This document shows, piece by piece, positions 10,551-23,119 of a DNA stretch of 64,000 nt. The notes beneath the pieces were generated by a model. That model ran no database searches and was not told where the DNA came from. It saw nothing but the letters and a program-made list of their open reading frames with translations. Each line of letters starts with the position of its first letter. The first letter of the stretch is position 1. A program made the position numbers and the translations under genes. Where the stretch lies: contig JAAOMT010000299.1 of assembly GCA_016748015.1 (NCBI GenBank), positions 1,101,924 to 1,165,923 of the forward strand. Direction: 5' to 3'. The stretch is from Geosiphon pyriformis. Its lineage: Eukaryota > Glomeromycota > Glomeromycetes > Archaeosporales > Geosiphonaceae.

Positions 10551-13500
10551 AATATTTTACCATTTCTATCTATAATTTAGTATGGGAATCAGTTGGCGTT
10601 GTTTGAATAATTTCCCAACTCTTCATAATTGCTCAAGGGGGAATTTATTGGGGATAATTTTCAGGTGGACATATTTTATCTCGACCTCAAATTGGTAATT
10701 TTGTTATTAGAAATATTTAATTTGTGAAATTTGGAATTAAATATGAATTGGAATTATTTTCAAGGGTTTTATAGAAGTATATTTTTTAATCTATATAGTA
10801 TATTACAATATTGATCTTAAAATGTCAGGTCACAAATATATCGAAATTATTAAAAGATTTTGACGGGTTAACTTTAATCTTAATTATGTATTTCGGAAGA
10901 CTTTTCATATTTATTTGTTCTTTAATAAACTTGGGAAACTCCAATTGAAGTTATTTCAGTCATGACTTTAATATTATATTACGCATTGAGAAATCTGCAA
11001 ATTTAAGAATGTAAAAAATAAGTTTTGAAGCATTCCAAGGATATGAATCATCCTTTATATAAAAGACATATTTTGATTAGTATGAATCATGTGATTTATC
11101 ATAAAATCTTCCAAAACAGGATATTTTATGTTTTTTCCACATATTTAGGGTTTGCATCACCTCAAACTCTACAGTTAAAAAAGGCTCAACCAATTAGAAC
11201 GCCCTAAATCAGGATTGACTTAATTTTTCGAATCAACATTACCCGTTAAAAAAGGATCCCCTCAAAAAAAATCATGCACCATTTAATAAATATTATAAAA
11301 CATTAACGATAAATTTTAAATCTAAAGATAATAAAGGGACAATATAATAACTCAAAACTTTATTCTACCATTTATTAAAAATAGCCCTACTTATATCTTG
11401 AAAGCAAAATCAGGCAAAAAATTGAGACCTGACTTCATTTTTTTATCCTTTTGCTCGTGGTCGCAATTAAAAAAAATCTTAATCAATCAGAGGTTTTAAA
11501 AGGTCAACCAAGCAATTGGTTTTTTCTTAAATTTCAAAAATTAATAATATTAATTATCAAAAAAATATTATGATTGTCAAAATATTTTTTTTAATCTTTT
11601 TAAAAAGATAATTCACACTTTAAGATTACTATTTTAAGTTTTATCTCATATATATAAATTTAGGAATTAATGAAATCATGTCATTTTCACATTATAACAT
11701 AAAATGATTGTGAACTTTGAATTTTTTTCAATCGAAATATGGCGTCATACACAATTTAGGTATATAATTATATACTGCAGATGTTTGTCTTAAAGTCATT
11801 TTAGTAAAATTTTAATATTTTCAATGTTTGAGGCAATTAAATTGAAATTAATAATAATAATGCTTGGTGAAAAAAAAAAAAAAAGCGTGTCTCGAAATTC
11901 ACATATAGGTATGAGAGATTTTGAGCAAGATAAATATTAATTAAATAAAATTGACATTTTGCTCATTAGCCATTTTCAATTTATTATTTGAATCCTTGAC
12001 CAATTATTCATCTTTTTTCCAGATAATCTCACCAAAAACTCCCAGAGTTCATAAGCGAATTAAAAAAATAATTTAATTTTAAGGCAAGCTAAATCTTTAA
12101 AGGTTTGCTTTGCCAAATTAAAGATAAATTGTAGAAAAGTTTTAAATTTTTACAGGTGAAACTCAATTTTTTTTTTCCTTTTTGTGATTACAGGGATTAT
12201 ATTGTCTTAATTCTTTGGAGCTTTAAATTTCTTGATTCTTCCCTCGGTTACTCTTTGAAAAATTTTTATATTTAAAGAGCTGGCTTGATAGATACATATT
12301 GACGGCTTCTTTTAAGATTGTTTAACTGTAAAAATGAACTTGGAATTTAATCAATTTGGAAATTTATCCTACAAAGATTTACCTTCCACTCTCACTTGGA
12401 CGTAACCAAAATTTTTGACCAGTGTTTTATCTTGTTAAATGTTTTCTTGATATTGTATCTCCTGTGGCTTCCATCTTCATAATATAATCTTTGTGATTAT
12501 TTTCTCAACTCGAATATATCAAGGAGATTCTTTCAAAGGATAATTTTTTTTAGAAAATTAAAAACTTTGGCTTCCAAAAATAGCCAATATTGAATGATCA
12601 AATAGTTACAAATTAAAGATTTCAGAAGAAATTTTCTTCAAATAATTTGGTCTTCTTTAAAAGTTCTATCTTGTTATTTTGGAAAGATTTAATTGAAATA
12701 TATCATCAAAGGGTAACTAAAACAAATTGCTTTAAAAAAAATGATGATGGTACAGGCAAAATTCTTTTTTGCATGCAAATAAGTTAAAAAATCTATACTT
12801 AAATCACACCTCAACTTGTAAATTAAGGGCAAATTCAACATAAGAGTTAAAACCTGGGCACATATTTTGCTTAATTTATAAAAAGATTGTTTTAATTTAT
12901 GGGTGTTATAATGCAAGTGGAATGTTTTTATTTAGTATAAAGAAAATTTAAAAAAGATTTTTAAAATTTGGTTCTTTTTTTTTTAAATTATTCTGCATTT
13001 TTTAAATATTAATAATAATCATATTTTCGGTCTTGTTTATTTGGAAAAATTTTATTAATTTTTTGATTTGTGATTTTAATATCTGATATTTTTGAATACT
13101 TTAACTAAATTATATCGATCAATTATTGAATCTCTTTAATATTTTTTGTATTAAAAGCTAAATTTAAATTTATTAAATTTATGACAAAATTTTTAACAGA
13201 TCAAATATCATTAAATTTTGTGAGATTTATTTTTTTTTGATGCTATTTATTTATTTTAAAAATATTTTATTGATCACTTTTGAAAAAGAAAATAAATTAT
13301 CCAAAATATAAGTTAAATAACAATTAACCATAAAAATAAAGTTATATTCCATGTTATTTTTCAATTAAATTTTAATTAATATAATTTTATACATAAAAAT
13401 AATAATAATATTTATTAAAAATTGAGCAAAAAAAAAAAAAGAAAACTTTTTTGTTACTGTTGTAAAAAAAATATGAATATATTATATGTGCAATTATTTA

Positions 13501-14908
13501 ATTTATGAAAAACTTAATGTAATAATAATGAAAAAAAACGCAGATAAATTTTATAAAGCAGTAGAAAAATCTGTTTGATAATATTTTTAATAAAAAAAAA
13601 TTTATGGAATTTTTCAATATTTAAATTAATTTAATTATATAATTGTATATTTGAAAATTTGAAAATTTTTTTAAATAAAATATTCTGAAAAATATAATTA
13701 TTATAGGTTGATTTAAATTAAAAGAAATAAAAATTCGATTATTAAATCCTCTTTTCATGGTTTTATTTTATTAATATTAAATATAAGATAAACTTGGTTT
13801 TAAATAAATTGGATCTATTATTTTTAAATTCTCATAATGAATTTTTTTTTCCCAAATAACCAAAATAGCGCAAGACTTTATACTTTAATTTCTTTCTTCA
13901 TTTTTTAATAGATTAATATAAACCATGATAAATTTTTAATAGCAGTGAAAATTAGTAAAAGGGTTGATATTTGTTAAAAATATGATCAAAAAATATATTA
14001 AAATGTAATTTGCTTCATGTACCCTAAAAATATAATTATTAATATTTATATATAGCTGATTTTTAAAATTCCTAAAACATAAAAATAGCAATAGTAACAA
14101 AACTTCTCAAGAATAACCAAAGCCTTAAGAGGAGAATATGATTATTTGACTTAAATATTATAGTAAAAAAAAAGTAAAAGATTAATAATTACCAACAAAG
14201 CAAAGCTTTATACATCTTTTATAGAATTTTGGGAGGGTGAAAAAACCATTAATAGAATAAACGTTTGAGAAAAATAGTCGTAGTCACCTTAGTCAAAATA
14301 TAAAATATTTTTTGGAATTTTGAGGCTACAGTTGTTGGTCGTGATATAAGGTATCTTAATAACGACAGCTTGAATAATAAAAAGAGTAAAAGAATTGTAT
14401 ATTAATGGCATCCTATGGCTTATCTAAATTTTTAATAGGCTTTCTGAAGGGCTCTTTGAATTTCTAGATAAAAACCAGGAATTCCAATTTTAACTATAAA
14501 TAATTATTTGAAAAGATTTTTAGTAATCAAGCTTCATTATTTTCTTGACTTTTGTTTATTTTCTTGATTTTTTATAAAAAAATTTAATTTTACGCCAATA
14601 AATGATCTAGCAAATTCTTTTTTTAAAATAACATCCTAATTTTTAAGTACCGTAACTAAATATTATAATTTTTTTCTGATCTTAAAACATGAGATAAGTG
14701 CACACAGAAGTATGTCAATATGATGTTAGAAAATTATCTGTCATTCGGTCCCATTGCTTGATTTAAATAATAATATATGAATTACTGTAAAGGTTTTTTG
14801 ATCATCTGAACTTGTTTAAATATGGTTAAAAAAGATTTAAAAAATAGTTTGTTTTGAATTTGTTTGTCAAATAAGACTATTTTTCAGAGAGGTGATAAAG
14901 TCTTGAAT

Positions 14909-14912
<4 letters not shown>
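10551..14912. other. Long gene-poor A+T-rich stretch
   Basis: No gene could be modelled. Isolated short frames with some coding look were seen, for example on the minus strand near 12365-12480 (a frame with KFWLRPSESG followed by GTAAAT, interrupted by TAA), but no partner exon was found. Otherwise this is low-complexity A+T-rich DNA. Confidence 0.4.

Positions 14913-14940
<28 letters not shown>
14913..14940. repeat. (AT)n microsatellite
   Basis: Fourteen AT units. Confidence 0.95.
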
Positions 14941-14944
<4 letters not shown>

Positions 14945-15029
14945 GTTAGTTTCTTGAGAGAGAGAAGATGGAATTATTTTTGTTTTGAAAAATTATGTTT
15001 ATAATTACAATTTTATCTAAAAAAATTTA

Positions 15030-15093
15030 AATCAAATCAAAATCAAATCAAATCAAATCAAATCAAATCAAATCAAATCAAATCAAATCAAAT
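15030..15093. repeat. (AAATC)n pentanucleotide repeat
   Basis: About twelve AAATC units with one imperfect copy near the start. Confidence 0.95.
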
Positions 15094-15382
15094 GTCGACA
15101 GCCTGTCCATTCCTAATAATTTCCTTTGAGCACGGAATTTCGTGCTACTATTTCAATTATTATATATAATCCATGTATTACTTATAAATTTTTGAAAATG
15201 ATTCCTATCTATCCAGATGAAAATTTATACATAGCTTTCAAAGTTTGTAAGATTGCGAAGTAAATATCTTTTATGTTTGGAAAGATATCAAGAATATTAA
15301 AAATTATATCAATATTTCATAATTTTAAAAATGTTCTAGAACCGTCTTAAAAGTTTAAATATATCCTATCATAAGAGTTCTA

Positions 15383-16365
15383 ATGAATTTTTTCGCCAAA
15401 AAAAAAAAATTTCGTGATAACCCAAATTTTTCTTCAATAAAAAGTTTGCCAAACATTCAAGCATCACCCATCATTTTAAAAATCTTTAAAATTCAAAACT
15501 TCAAAATCTTGCAACATATCCCTTTACTGTTTATCGCAAAACCAAAAATCGCCAAAATCAATCTCTATCACCATCTCTGTCAAGTCTAAAATTTTAATGT
15601 TAAATCCTGATATAATTATTTTTCCCATAGTCAATTTCTAAATCTTTCTAATTATAAATACACTCATCCCTCTACATAGAAAAAATTTTATTTTTATTTG
15701 TTATATAATAATAATTCTAATTTAATTTTATAATAATTAGAATGAATTCAAAATGATCTTGAATTTTCATCAATCAAACTTCTTCATTCACCTAGCCCCA
15801 AAATAAATCCTTTACCAATCGAAGCAATAGTCGAAATAGTGATGTTAGTAATACAAGTGAAAATAGAATCATTATCATCATCAATACTACTTATATTCCA
15901 ATCAATTTTAATCATGAAACAGAGCTTGATCTTAAAAACGATAATCAATAAAATTGGGATGATATCATTGATTTATATTATAGCTCTGAGATTCCAGTCC
16001 AAGAGGCTAAGGTTTTATCATCTAAAAATTCTAAAAAGGCAGAATTTAGCCTCCAGAACAGTGAAAATCACTCCAAGCCAGAGACAGTTGAAAATGATGT
16101 AACAAATCTTTGGCTCTCGGCATCGGATCTCGCGAATTTTATTGCACAAAATCTGTTGACCTCGGAAATCAAAAGAAAATGGACTGAAATTGATTACAGC
16201 TCATTGAAAAATAATTTGGAGCATTTAAGAGAAATCAATAATGATTTTAGAAATAGAGTTGAAATTTTAGGTAGCGAGATTGAATCCCTAAAAAGAATAA
16301 AGAATGTGATTTTAAAAAAAAATGTTGAAAAGAAAGAAGAGATGAGGAAAATTTTGAGAAGATAG
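15383..16365 (+). pseudogene. Broken coiled-coil protein gene
   Basis: An ATG at 15383 opens a short frame. A coding-like frame then runs from about 15790 to the TAG at 16363-16365, broken by a TAA at 15949-15951 and by stops or a frame change near 15760-15795. The C-terminal 70 residues are a charged amphipathic helix (NNLEHLREINNDFRNRVEIL, then SEIESLKRIKNVILKK). Upstream are Asn/Ser-rich and acidic stretches and VTNLWLSASDLANF. This matches the disordered-then-coiled-coil layout of 4981-5487 and 3749-4257. Introns may account for some of the breaks but I could not place them convincingly. Function unknown. Confidence 0.4.
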
Positions 16366-17265
16366 TGATAACGTTATTAGGGGAATATTTTTAAAGCCAC
16401 ATGGCTAATTAAAATTAAATTTTTAAACAAAAGGTAGAGAAATTGTTAATTAGAATTATGTTAATAAGGAAAAAATTTTTCAAAAATAGAAATTTTTTTT
16501 TCTAATAAAAAATATACATATATATATATATAAAATTAAAACAATTACTAAAATCTTGGGAATTTAGATGAATTGTCATATTTGAAATTTAAAGAAATTT
16601 CTATCATTTTTTTTTTTTTTTTAAAAAAAATGATTAATAGTTTTAATTAGAATCATAATTTGAATCATAATAAGAATTAGAATTAGAATTAGAATTAGAA
16701 TTAGAATTAGAGTTTCACTATACCTTTGTATTTTTTTTCTTTAAAATGCTTATAAAAATCGAAAAAATTATGAATATTTAAATTATTATTATAAATTTGG
16801 TTAGTATTTGTAAAATGTAAATAAATAAACTTTATATCCAAAAAAAAATTACCCCCCCCCCCCCCTCCTCCCCTATTTACATTCATAAATAATCAAATAA
16901 TTAAATGTTTATAAACAATATGACTTATTAAATTCATATGAATTAAAGGATAAATCAAATTTTTTCAACGAGAAAAACAAATTATATTAAATGTTTTTAA
17001 GAATGTAGTAGTAAAAAAAAAAACTAAAAATTAATTTTTCTAAATTTTCAATTTTACTTTGTTAAAAGTTTAATAAATAAAAATTAAAAAATTTACGTTT
17101 AAAATATTATCAAATTATAATTTTTATAAATTTTTATTATTTTTTTAAATTTAGTTTCGTTAATTCATCAAGAGAGTATTAATTTAAAATTAAAAATATA
17201 AACTAAAAATATTTATATAAAACTCAGATTTTGAATAAACTAAATGAAAGTTTTAATTTAAATCA

Positions 17266-17298
<33 letters not shown>

Positions 17299-17345
17299 TT
17301 ATTAATATAAAATTAAGGTAATAAAAATTCTTTGCGGATTTATTA
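16366..17345. other. A+T-rich intergenic region with short repeats
   Basis: A hexanucleotide tract (AGAATT)n lies at about 16673-16709, a run of 13 C at 16852-16864, and an AAT tract at 17264-17297. No gene was recognised. Confidence 0.6.
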
Positions 17346-17735
17346 GTGTTTCACTTCAAATATACATTTCCGGTGAAAAGTAATGGCAAGAACATTATTA
17401 GTATAAGTTGTCGCGTTACCAAACCTCCTTGCAGAAAAATAAAAAGAATAACACGTAAACGTTATTTTTACTTACACCTAATGTCACCTAACCTCTCATT
17501 TAATCTTATTAACCACCTTTCACAAAAATGACAAAGTTTCGGATATTCATAGTTCCGACAGCTCACAAGCTTACTATCAAATCCTGTACAGAAATCATTT
17601 CTTTATGACAGCCTCAACCGGATTGAAAGAAAAAAGTATAAGAAATGGGGACAAAAAAAAGAAGAAGCAGTGTCTCAAAAGGAGATTGTGCTTATTAATA
17701 TTTGTAACATGTTTACTTTGTTAAATTTTAATATA
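17346..17735 (+). other. Higher-complexity segment, possible small gene
   Basis: G+C rises here and several overlapping plus-strand frames stay open. They include one starting at ATG 17528 (MTKFRIFIVPTAHKL) and one with SFLYDSLNRIERKKYKKWGQ near 17585-17700. They cannot all be real and I could not choose between them or place introns. The stretch may be a small gene, a 5' or 3' exon, or a relic. Confidence 0.2.
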
Positions 17736-17818
17736 TATATATTATATTATTGATATCAAGATATTTTGAAAAAAATATTTTTTTAGGTTTGTATTTAAAA
17801 AAAAAAAAAAAAAAAAAA

Positions 17819-17879
17819 NNNNNNNNNNNNNNNNNNNNNNNNNNNNNNNNNNNNNNNNNNNNNNNNNNNNNNNNNNNNN
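17819..17879. other. Assembly gap (61 N)
   Basis: Sixty-one unresolved bases, flanked by a run of 20 A on the left and 8 T on the right. The true length and content are unknown. Confidence 0.99.
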
Positions 17880-17940
17880 TTTTTTTTGTTAATTTTTTTT
17901 TTCCATTACAAATTAAATGGCAGGAAATTTTTTTTCAAAT

Positions 17941-17941
17941 A

Positions 17942-18015
<74 letters not shown>
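17941..18015. repeat. (AAT)n microsatellite
   Basis: About 24 AAT units, shortly after the gap. Confidence 0.95.
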
Positions 18016-18017
<2 letters not shown>

Positions 18018-19038
18018 TAATAAAAAGAAATTATTCTTTGTATGTTGTTCGAAAATATTCTAAATATTGAATTCAAGATTAAATTCAAAACCAAAAAAAA
18101 ATTAGTTAAAAATAATAGTTTTATAAAATTTTAATAAAAATTTATTCTAATTAATTAATTATTTATTTTTATAAATTTATAAAAAATATAATTAATAAAT
18201 TTTTTTTAAATAAAATCTTCAATAACTTATAAATATATAAATAATTTTATATATTAAAAATTATTATTATAAAAATCAATTAAAAAAATAATTTTTATAA
18301 ATAAACAAAAATTATTTAAAATGCTTAAATTAAATAAAAATAAAAATAAAAATATTAAGCAATATATTCAAGTTTTTATTTCAAATTTTTATATTATTTA
18401 TATAAAATTAAAAACAAATAAAAAATATCTTTAATTTAATTTAATTTTTTTATTTAATTACAATTTTTTTTTTGTTTAATTATAAATTAATTTTAATCTA
18501 AAATAACTGTCAAATAACAAATAACAAATAACAATATAGATATATATGTATGTATATTTTTTCTAAATCTAATTTATTTTAAAAATCTAATTGTAAAATT
18601 AAATCATCTTTACTCATTTCATGAAATGATTTATTTAAATTTTGATTTCGAAATCTTTTATTAATTTTATATGTTTTTGAACTTTCTTTTCGTACATAAA
18701 AATAAATCAAAGTTCTTCATATAAGAAAAAAAAAATTTAAGTAAAAGACTTTCTTTTACTTTAATAAAAATGAAATTTAAGAAATTCAACATTTTTACAA
18801 TTTGAAATAAATTGTCATTAATATTATATTTAAAATTTAATATGAAAATTAAATGTAAATAATTGTTGAATTTATATAAATAAATAAATAAATAAAATAA
18901 CTACTAATATACACTTTTAAATTGACTTTCCAAATACTCTAATATTATTTTTTTAAACTATTGTAATATCACTTTTTGACAATTGAAAATTTTAAGAAAT
19001 CTTTAATTTTAAAATTATCAAAATCAATTTTAAAATTT
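18016..19038. other. Very A+T-rich gene-free stretch
   Basis: No gene was seen. Short AAAT and TAACAAA-type runs occur. Confidence 0.6.
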
Positions 19039-19174
19039 TACCTTTTTTTTAAAAAAATTCCTTTTCAAATTGTACCTTTTTTTTAAAAAAATTCCTTTTA
19101 AAATTGTTCCTTTTTTTTAAAAAAATTCCTTTTCAAATTGTACCTTTTTTTTTAAAATCCCTTTTCAAATTGTA
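19039..19174. repeat. 34-bp minisatellite, four copies
   Basis: Four direct copies start at 19039, 19073, 19107 and 19141, each of the form TACC followed by T8, A7 and TTCCTTTTCAAATTG. The period is exactly 34 bp. Copy 3 has TTCC for TACC, and copy 4 has lost most of the A-run. There are no unique spacers between the copies. Confidence 0.85.
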
Positions 19175-19419
19175 CTTTTTGCAAGGAAAAAGAACGTTTC
19201 AAAATTATTACCTTTTTAAGACACATTGGTTGTACTCATTTCTAAAAGTAGATTATATACATTAAACGCCTAATTTTTTGATTCAAATTGGAAATTGGGA
19301 ACGCCAAATAATAATTATTTTTAATTAAAATTAAAATTTTCTACCCAGTTTTGATTTTTAATTTTTAATCTATTTTTATTTTATTTTATTTTTTTTTTTC
19401 TTTTTTTTCTTTTTTTCAT

Positions 19420-19770
19420 CAGACGACCGCACGTGCAAAAATTAAAATTCCGATTGGATAAAACATGACTCAATTTATTTATTCTCAAACATCAAGACAC
19501 ACGTTTTTATTTAAAATAGCGCCAAAGGCGGAACTTTTGGTCGTGCAAACGTTGCCTTTTAATCTTTTATATGCAATGCACAGATATCTTTAAAAACGTG
19601 TTATCAGTACCGTTCAAGATAGGCCCCATCGTCGATTAATCGGGTCAAATTTTGCTATTCACTGATTGCTTATATACTCCTCATACATGCATTGTTAAAA
19701 ATTATGTCATATTAAATATTTATGCAAACCTGTTTTTTTTTTTTTTTAATTCATTTGCGTTCAATCATAC
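19420..19770. other. G+C-richer segment, possible promoter or exon
   Basis: A block with clearly higher complexity (CGACCGCACGTGC near 19424, then GCGCCAAAGGCGGAAC near 19519). It includes CACGTG, the core of E-box elements. No convincing frame was found on either strand. It may be a regulatory region of a gene I did not resolve. Confidence 0.25.
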
Positions 19771-19771
19771 A

Positions 19772-19834
<63 letters not shown>
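19771..19834. repeat. (ATG)n microsatellite
   Basis: About 21 ATG units. The poly-Met frame across it is an artefact. Confidence 0.95.
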
Positions 19835-19835
<1 letters not shown>

Positions 19836-19979
19836 GATTGCCTTTTGAACAAGTTTTTGTATCATAACTAGTAGAATGGAGGCTGTTTCGAAAAAAAACT
19901 TTTTGAATAAAAGGTTTAATTTAAAGTATAATGATAATGTTTACGAATTTCAAGTTTCAAGTTTCACAATTCTTTTTAA

Positions 19980-20560
19980 TTCTCATTGGCTAAAAAAATT
20001 CGAATTCAGCCTTTTAGTCCTTTAATTTGTCAAATTTAAAGTTACTACCCCATGTGGGGTCAGACTCATTATTCTATTGGCTAAATTTTTTAAATTCTTC
20101 AAGTATTTTAAAACCCTACTGAAACTGTTGCAATTTAGTGGCTTTTTTGTGAGATTTCATTTCTCAAAAGTTTGCATGCATATATGCATATATGCATGAA
20201 TTAATTTATAATTATTGGCTAGATTCATAATGTTTACCACTTTCCGCAAAAAAAAATAATATATATGTATAATGAGGATCATGTCCTAAAATTGAATTTA
20301 AGAGGAGAATCTTTCATCGGACAAACATTCTCAGAAATTCACTCATTAGTAATATAATTGGTCAATCTATATTGACACGTGAAATTATGATTTTCAAACT
20401 TATTTAATTGACCCCTATAAATAAATGATGATCAAAAAGTTTTTTTATGTCACTGAGCCTTAAAATTTTTGTACGTTTCCATCTACAATTATATAATAAA
20501 CTATAAAAAAATTGGCCAATTAATTTAGAGGTTTGACCCCATGTGGGGTTATTACTCGCC
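19980..20560. promoter_or_regulatory. Cluster of CCAAT motifs and two identical inverted repeats
   Basis: ATTGGCTA or close variants occur near 19985, 20078 and 20214, ATTGGTCA near 20358 and GCCAATCA near 20554. The 14-mer ACCCCATGTGGGGT (6-bp arms, 2-bp centre) occurs twice, at 20047-20060 and 20536-20549. CCAAT boxes are known binding sites of the HAP/NF-Y complex. Assigning this cluster as regulatory is inference. Confidence 0.35.
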
Positions 20561-22049
20561 AATCAGATAGTATATTGAGACCGGTTTAATTTAAATCATC
20601 CAATCAAAATTAATCAATTTTAATTAAAGTATGACAATTTCACTTTTTTTTTTTTTTTTTTTTATTTATTTTACTGTGACAGACTAAACAAAGGGTTTTA
20701 TAAAGTTTTTCGAGGAATTTTTAATAATACATTAAATGAAAATAAAATTTTATTCTAAAAAGACTTGTAACATTTAAAATTTGTGGTATTTCCGAAGAGA
20801 GTAAATAAAGAAAAATATATCTACCTTTAATAACCACTCTCTCTCAAGTGTATTATAAAAAAATTGCCGAATCAATTATTTCGATTAATTTTAAATAAAA
20901 AGTTGACTTTTTGGTGTTTATCAAAAATCCAATTTAATTATAAAATTGAGACATAAGAATTCGAATATAAAGAATTGGATCATCCAAGAAAAAAAACGTC
21001 ATCATTACCCGAAATTAGCGAAATTTCTTACTTGTCACAAGCCTGGAAAAAAAAAAACAAAAAAAAATTTTTTTAACAAGGAATTTAAATTGAAATTTAA
21101 CTAATTCCAAAAACGTGGTCACTATCCACATTCTGATTCATGATTTTGATCTATGTGGTACTAGTGTTTGCATTTAATCCTGCATGACCCTTGCATATGA
21201 TGATCATTGAATCAATTTTGATAAATTTCGCACGTGTCTATGAATAGAATTTTAAAACGTCAGATTTTAATAGTTCATCATCTAAAGAAGTAAATTTTTA
21301 TCGCATATAGTTCATATTTTTGCCATAGAAATTTCATTGGTGAAACTAAATTCCTATGACAGCCAACAATTGGATGAAATGCAAAGCGATAACAATAACA
21401 ATAACAATAACAATAACAATAACAATAACAACAACACATTTTAATTGTTTTCCAAAATTAATCAAAACCGCATTCCGAGAGATTGTTGGATGTAAAAAGT
21501 TTTTGACTTTTCTAGCGGTAAAAGAATGAATTTTAAAATTTAATAATAATATCTTTAGTCACAAACATAAATTTTATATTTAAAAAAAAAAAACAAAAAA
21601 AACTGATCCAACTAAAGGAATATAAAAATGATTGACAGTGAAAAAGATCTTTTTTGTTTGTTTGTTTTTTTTTTGGATAATTGGCGCCAGAAATTGTTTA
21701 AAATTTTTATTTTTGAGAAAATATTAATTAAAAAAATCTAGTGTTTTTTAAAAAAAAAAAGGAATCATGAAATGGAAATTTTTCTATAGTCCTGACTATT
21801 AGAAGACCAAAAGTAAAATGGGAGGAGGGAAAAAAGGTTAAAATATCACCCAGATCTTAAAAATGTTGAAATAACGATGATACAGCGATGATAAACCAAA
21901 ATCTAGTTACGGATTATTTTTTTTTTTTTTTACGAAAAAAGTTTTAAAAACAAACGAAAAAATTATTCTAATCTATTTTTTAATAAAAATTGCTCCTTTG
22001 GAGCCGAAATCTATATTTTTAATCGTTGCCATGATTTGAAATTCGATTA
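20561..22049. other. Intergenic region
   Basis: Homopolymer T and A runs and ordinary A+T-rich DNA. No gene was recognised. The next 350 bp (to 22406) are also without a supported gene; an open frame at 22050-22238 crosses an AT-repeat and is doubtful. Confidence 0.5.
21385..21431. repeat. (AACAAT)n hexanucleotide repeat
   Basis: About seven AACAAT units ending in AAC units. Confidence 0.9.
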
Positions 22050-22406
22050 ATGGGTTCTCAAGGGGGTTCATTTCGCCTATTTAAAAATAAATTACATATT
22101 TATATATATATATATATATATAGAATCTATATAGCTTACATAAAAAGTGATGATGATGATAATGAAAAGTTTAGAAGCAGCTTAGTGAACAGTAAACAGA
22201 TAAAAGAGGGTGGTGGCCTACACAATTTTAGAATTTAGACATAGGATTGATTCTGAACAGAATTTTAATAAGGGAGTATTTTTAAATCGCAAAAAAGAAA
22301 ATGAATCCAAGATAGGGCTTGAATAAAGTTCGATTTTACCAACGAAAGGCTTATGAATTAAAAATAAAATAAAATAAAATAAAATAATAATAATAATAAA
22401 AATATT

Positions 22407-23119
22407 TTAAACCAGTCGAGCAATGGACATCTTTACACGAATTCGTACGCGTTCGTCCATGTTATACCAAAAATTTTTCACCATTAACGCACTTCGGCCA
22501 GGAAGATTACTTGCAATTAAAGTCCAGCTCGGGCCGTAACGATGGTACATTGTGATAATTGCACGTTTTTCGTTTAAACTAAATGGTTGCTTCTTAACTT
22601 TTAATTGAAAATTAGGAAGGTTATTTAGATGAAGAAGAAAATTTTTGAAATCAAATTTTTTAATATATAATCTTTCGTGATTGACTTACTATTTGGACGA
22701 AGGTGAGACATCCATCTAAAGAAGAAATTGAAAAAATAAAATAAAAAAAAATTAATTCACGTTATTAAAATAAAAAAAATATAGGATCATTATTTTCATT
22801 ATTTTCATTAAAATATCCAAACGAAACGAAACGAAACGAAATTAAATTTTAATATTATTTACTTGTCTCGACATTGCTTAGGATTCCTCGTATCAAAACG
22901 ACGAGCTAGTTCAGCCCACTGGTGTGGAAATTCGTCATATAGCTCATAAAGTCTTGAAATTTCCTAAAAAAAAAAAAAAAAAAAATTCCAAAAAGATTGA
23001 ATGATTAAGTTTTTCATCCAAGCTTTAAAAAAAAGAATATTTCAAAACTATATTGTTTTATAATTTACCTGATCAGACCATGCACCTTGAGTTGTGCCTG
23101 TGTTAGTGATCACGACCAT
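22407..23119 (-). CDS. Compact R2R3-type MYB DNA-binding protein, four exons
   Basis: Spliced model of 122 residues: exons 23119-23069, 22963-22863, 22715-22690 and 22597-22407. All introns are GT-AG and all phases agree. The protein is almost only two MYB repeats. Repeat 1 has Trp at 14, 33 and 52, spaced exactly 19 apart, with NPKQCRDKW before the third. Repeat 2 has Phe65, Trp84 and Trp103, again 19 apart, with LPGRSALMVKNFW. Phe in the first position is usual for the R3 repeat. The tail is only about 19 basic residues, so there is no visible activation domain. MYB repeats bind DNA as helix-turn-helix units, so nuclear transcription or chromatin binding is expected. Known fungal MYB proteins are usually much longer. 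The start is the only ATG that fits before the first repeat. Confidence 0.85.

Noticed and set aside
19039-19174. CRISPR-like array
   Set aside because: The copies are directly adjacent with no unique spacers; it is a minisatellite in a eukaryotic genome.
19652-19867. Frame with a run of Met
   Set aside because: Translation of the (ATG)n repeat.
22050-22238. 62-codon plus-strand frame
   Set aside because: It crosses an (AT)n run (IYIYIY) and has no splice or family support; the short Asp-rich tail alone is not enough.
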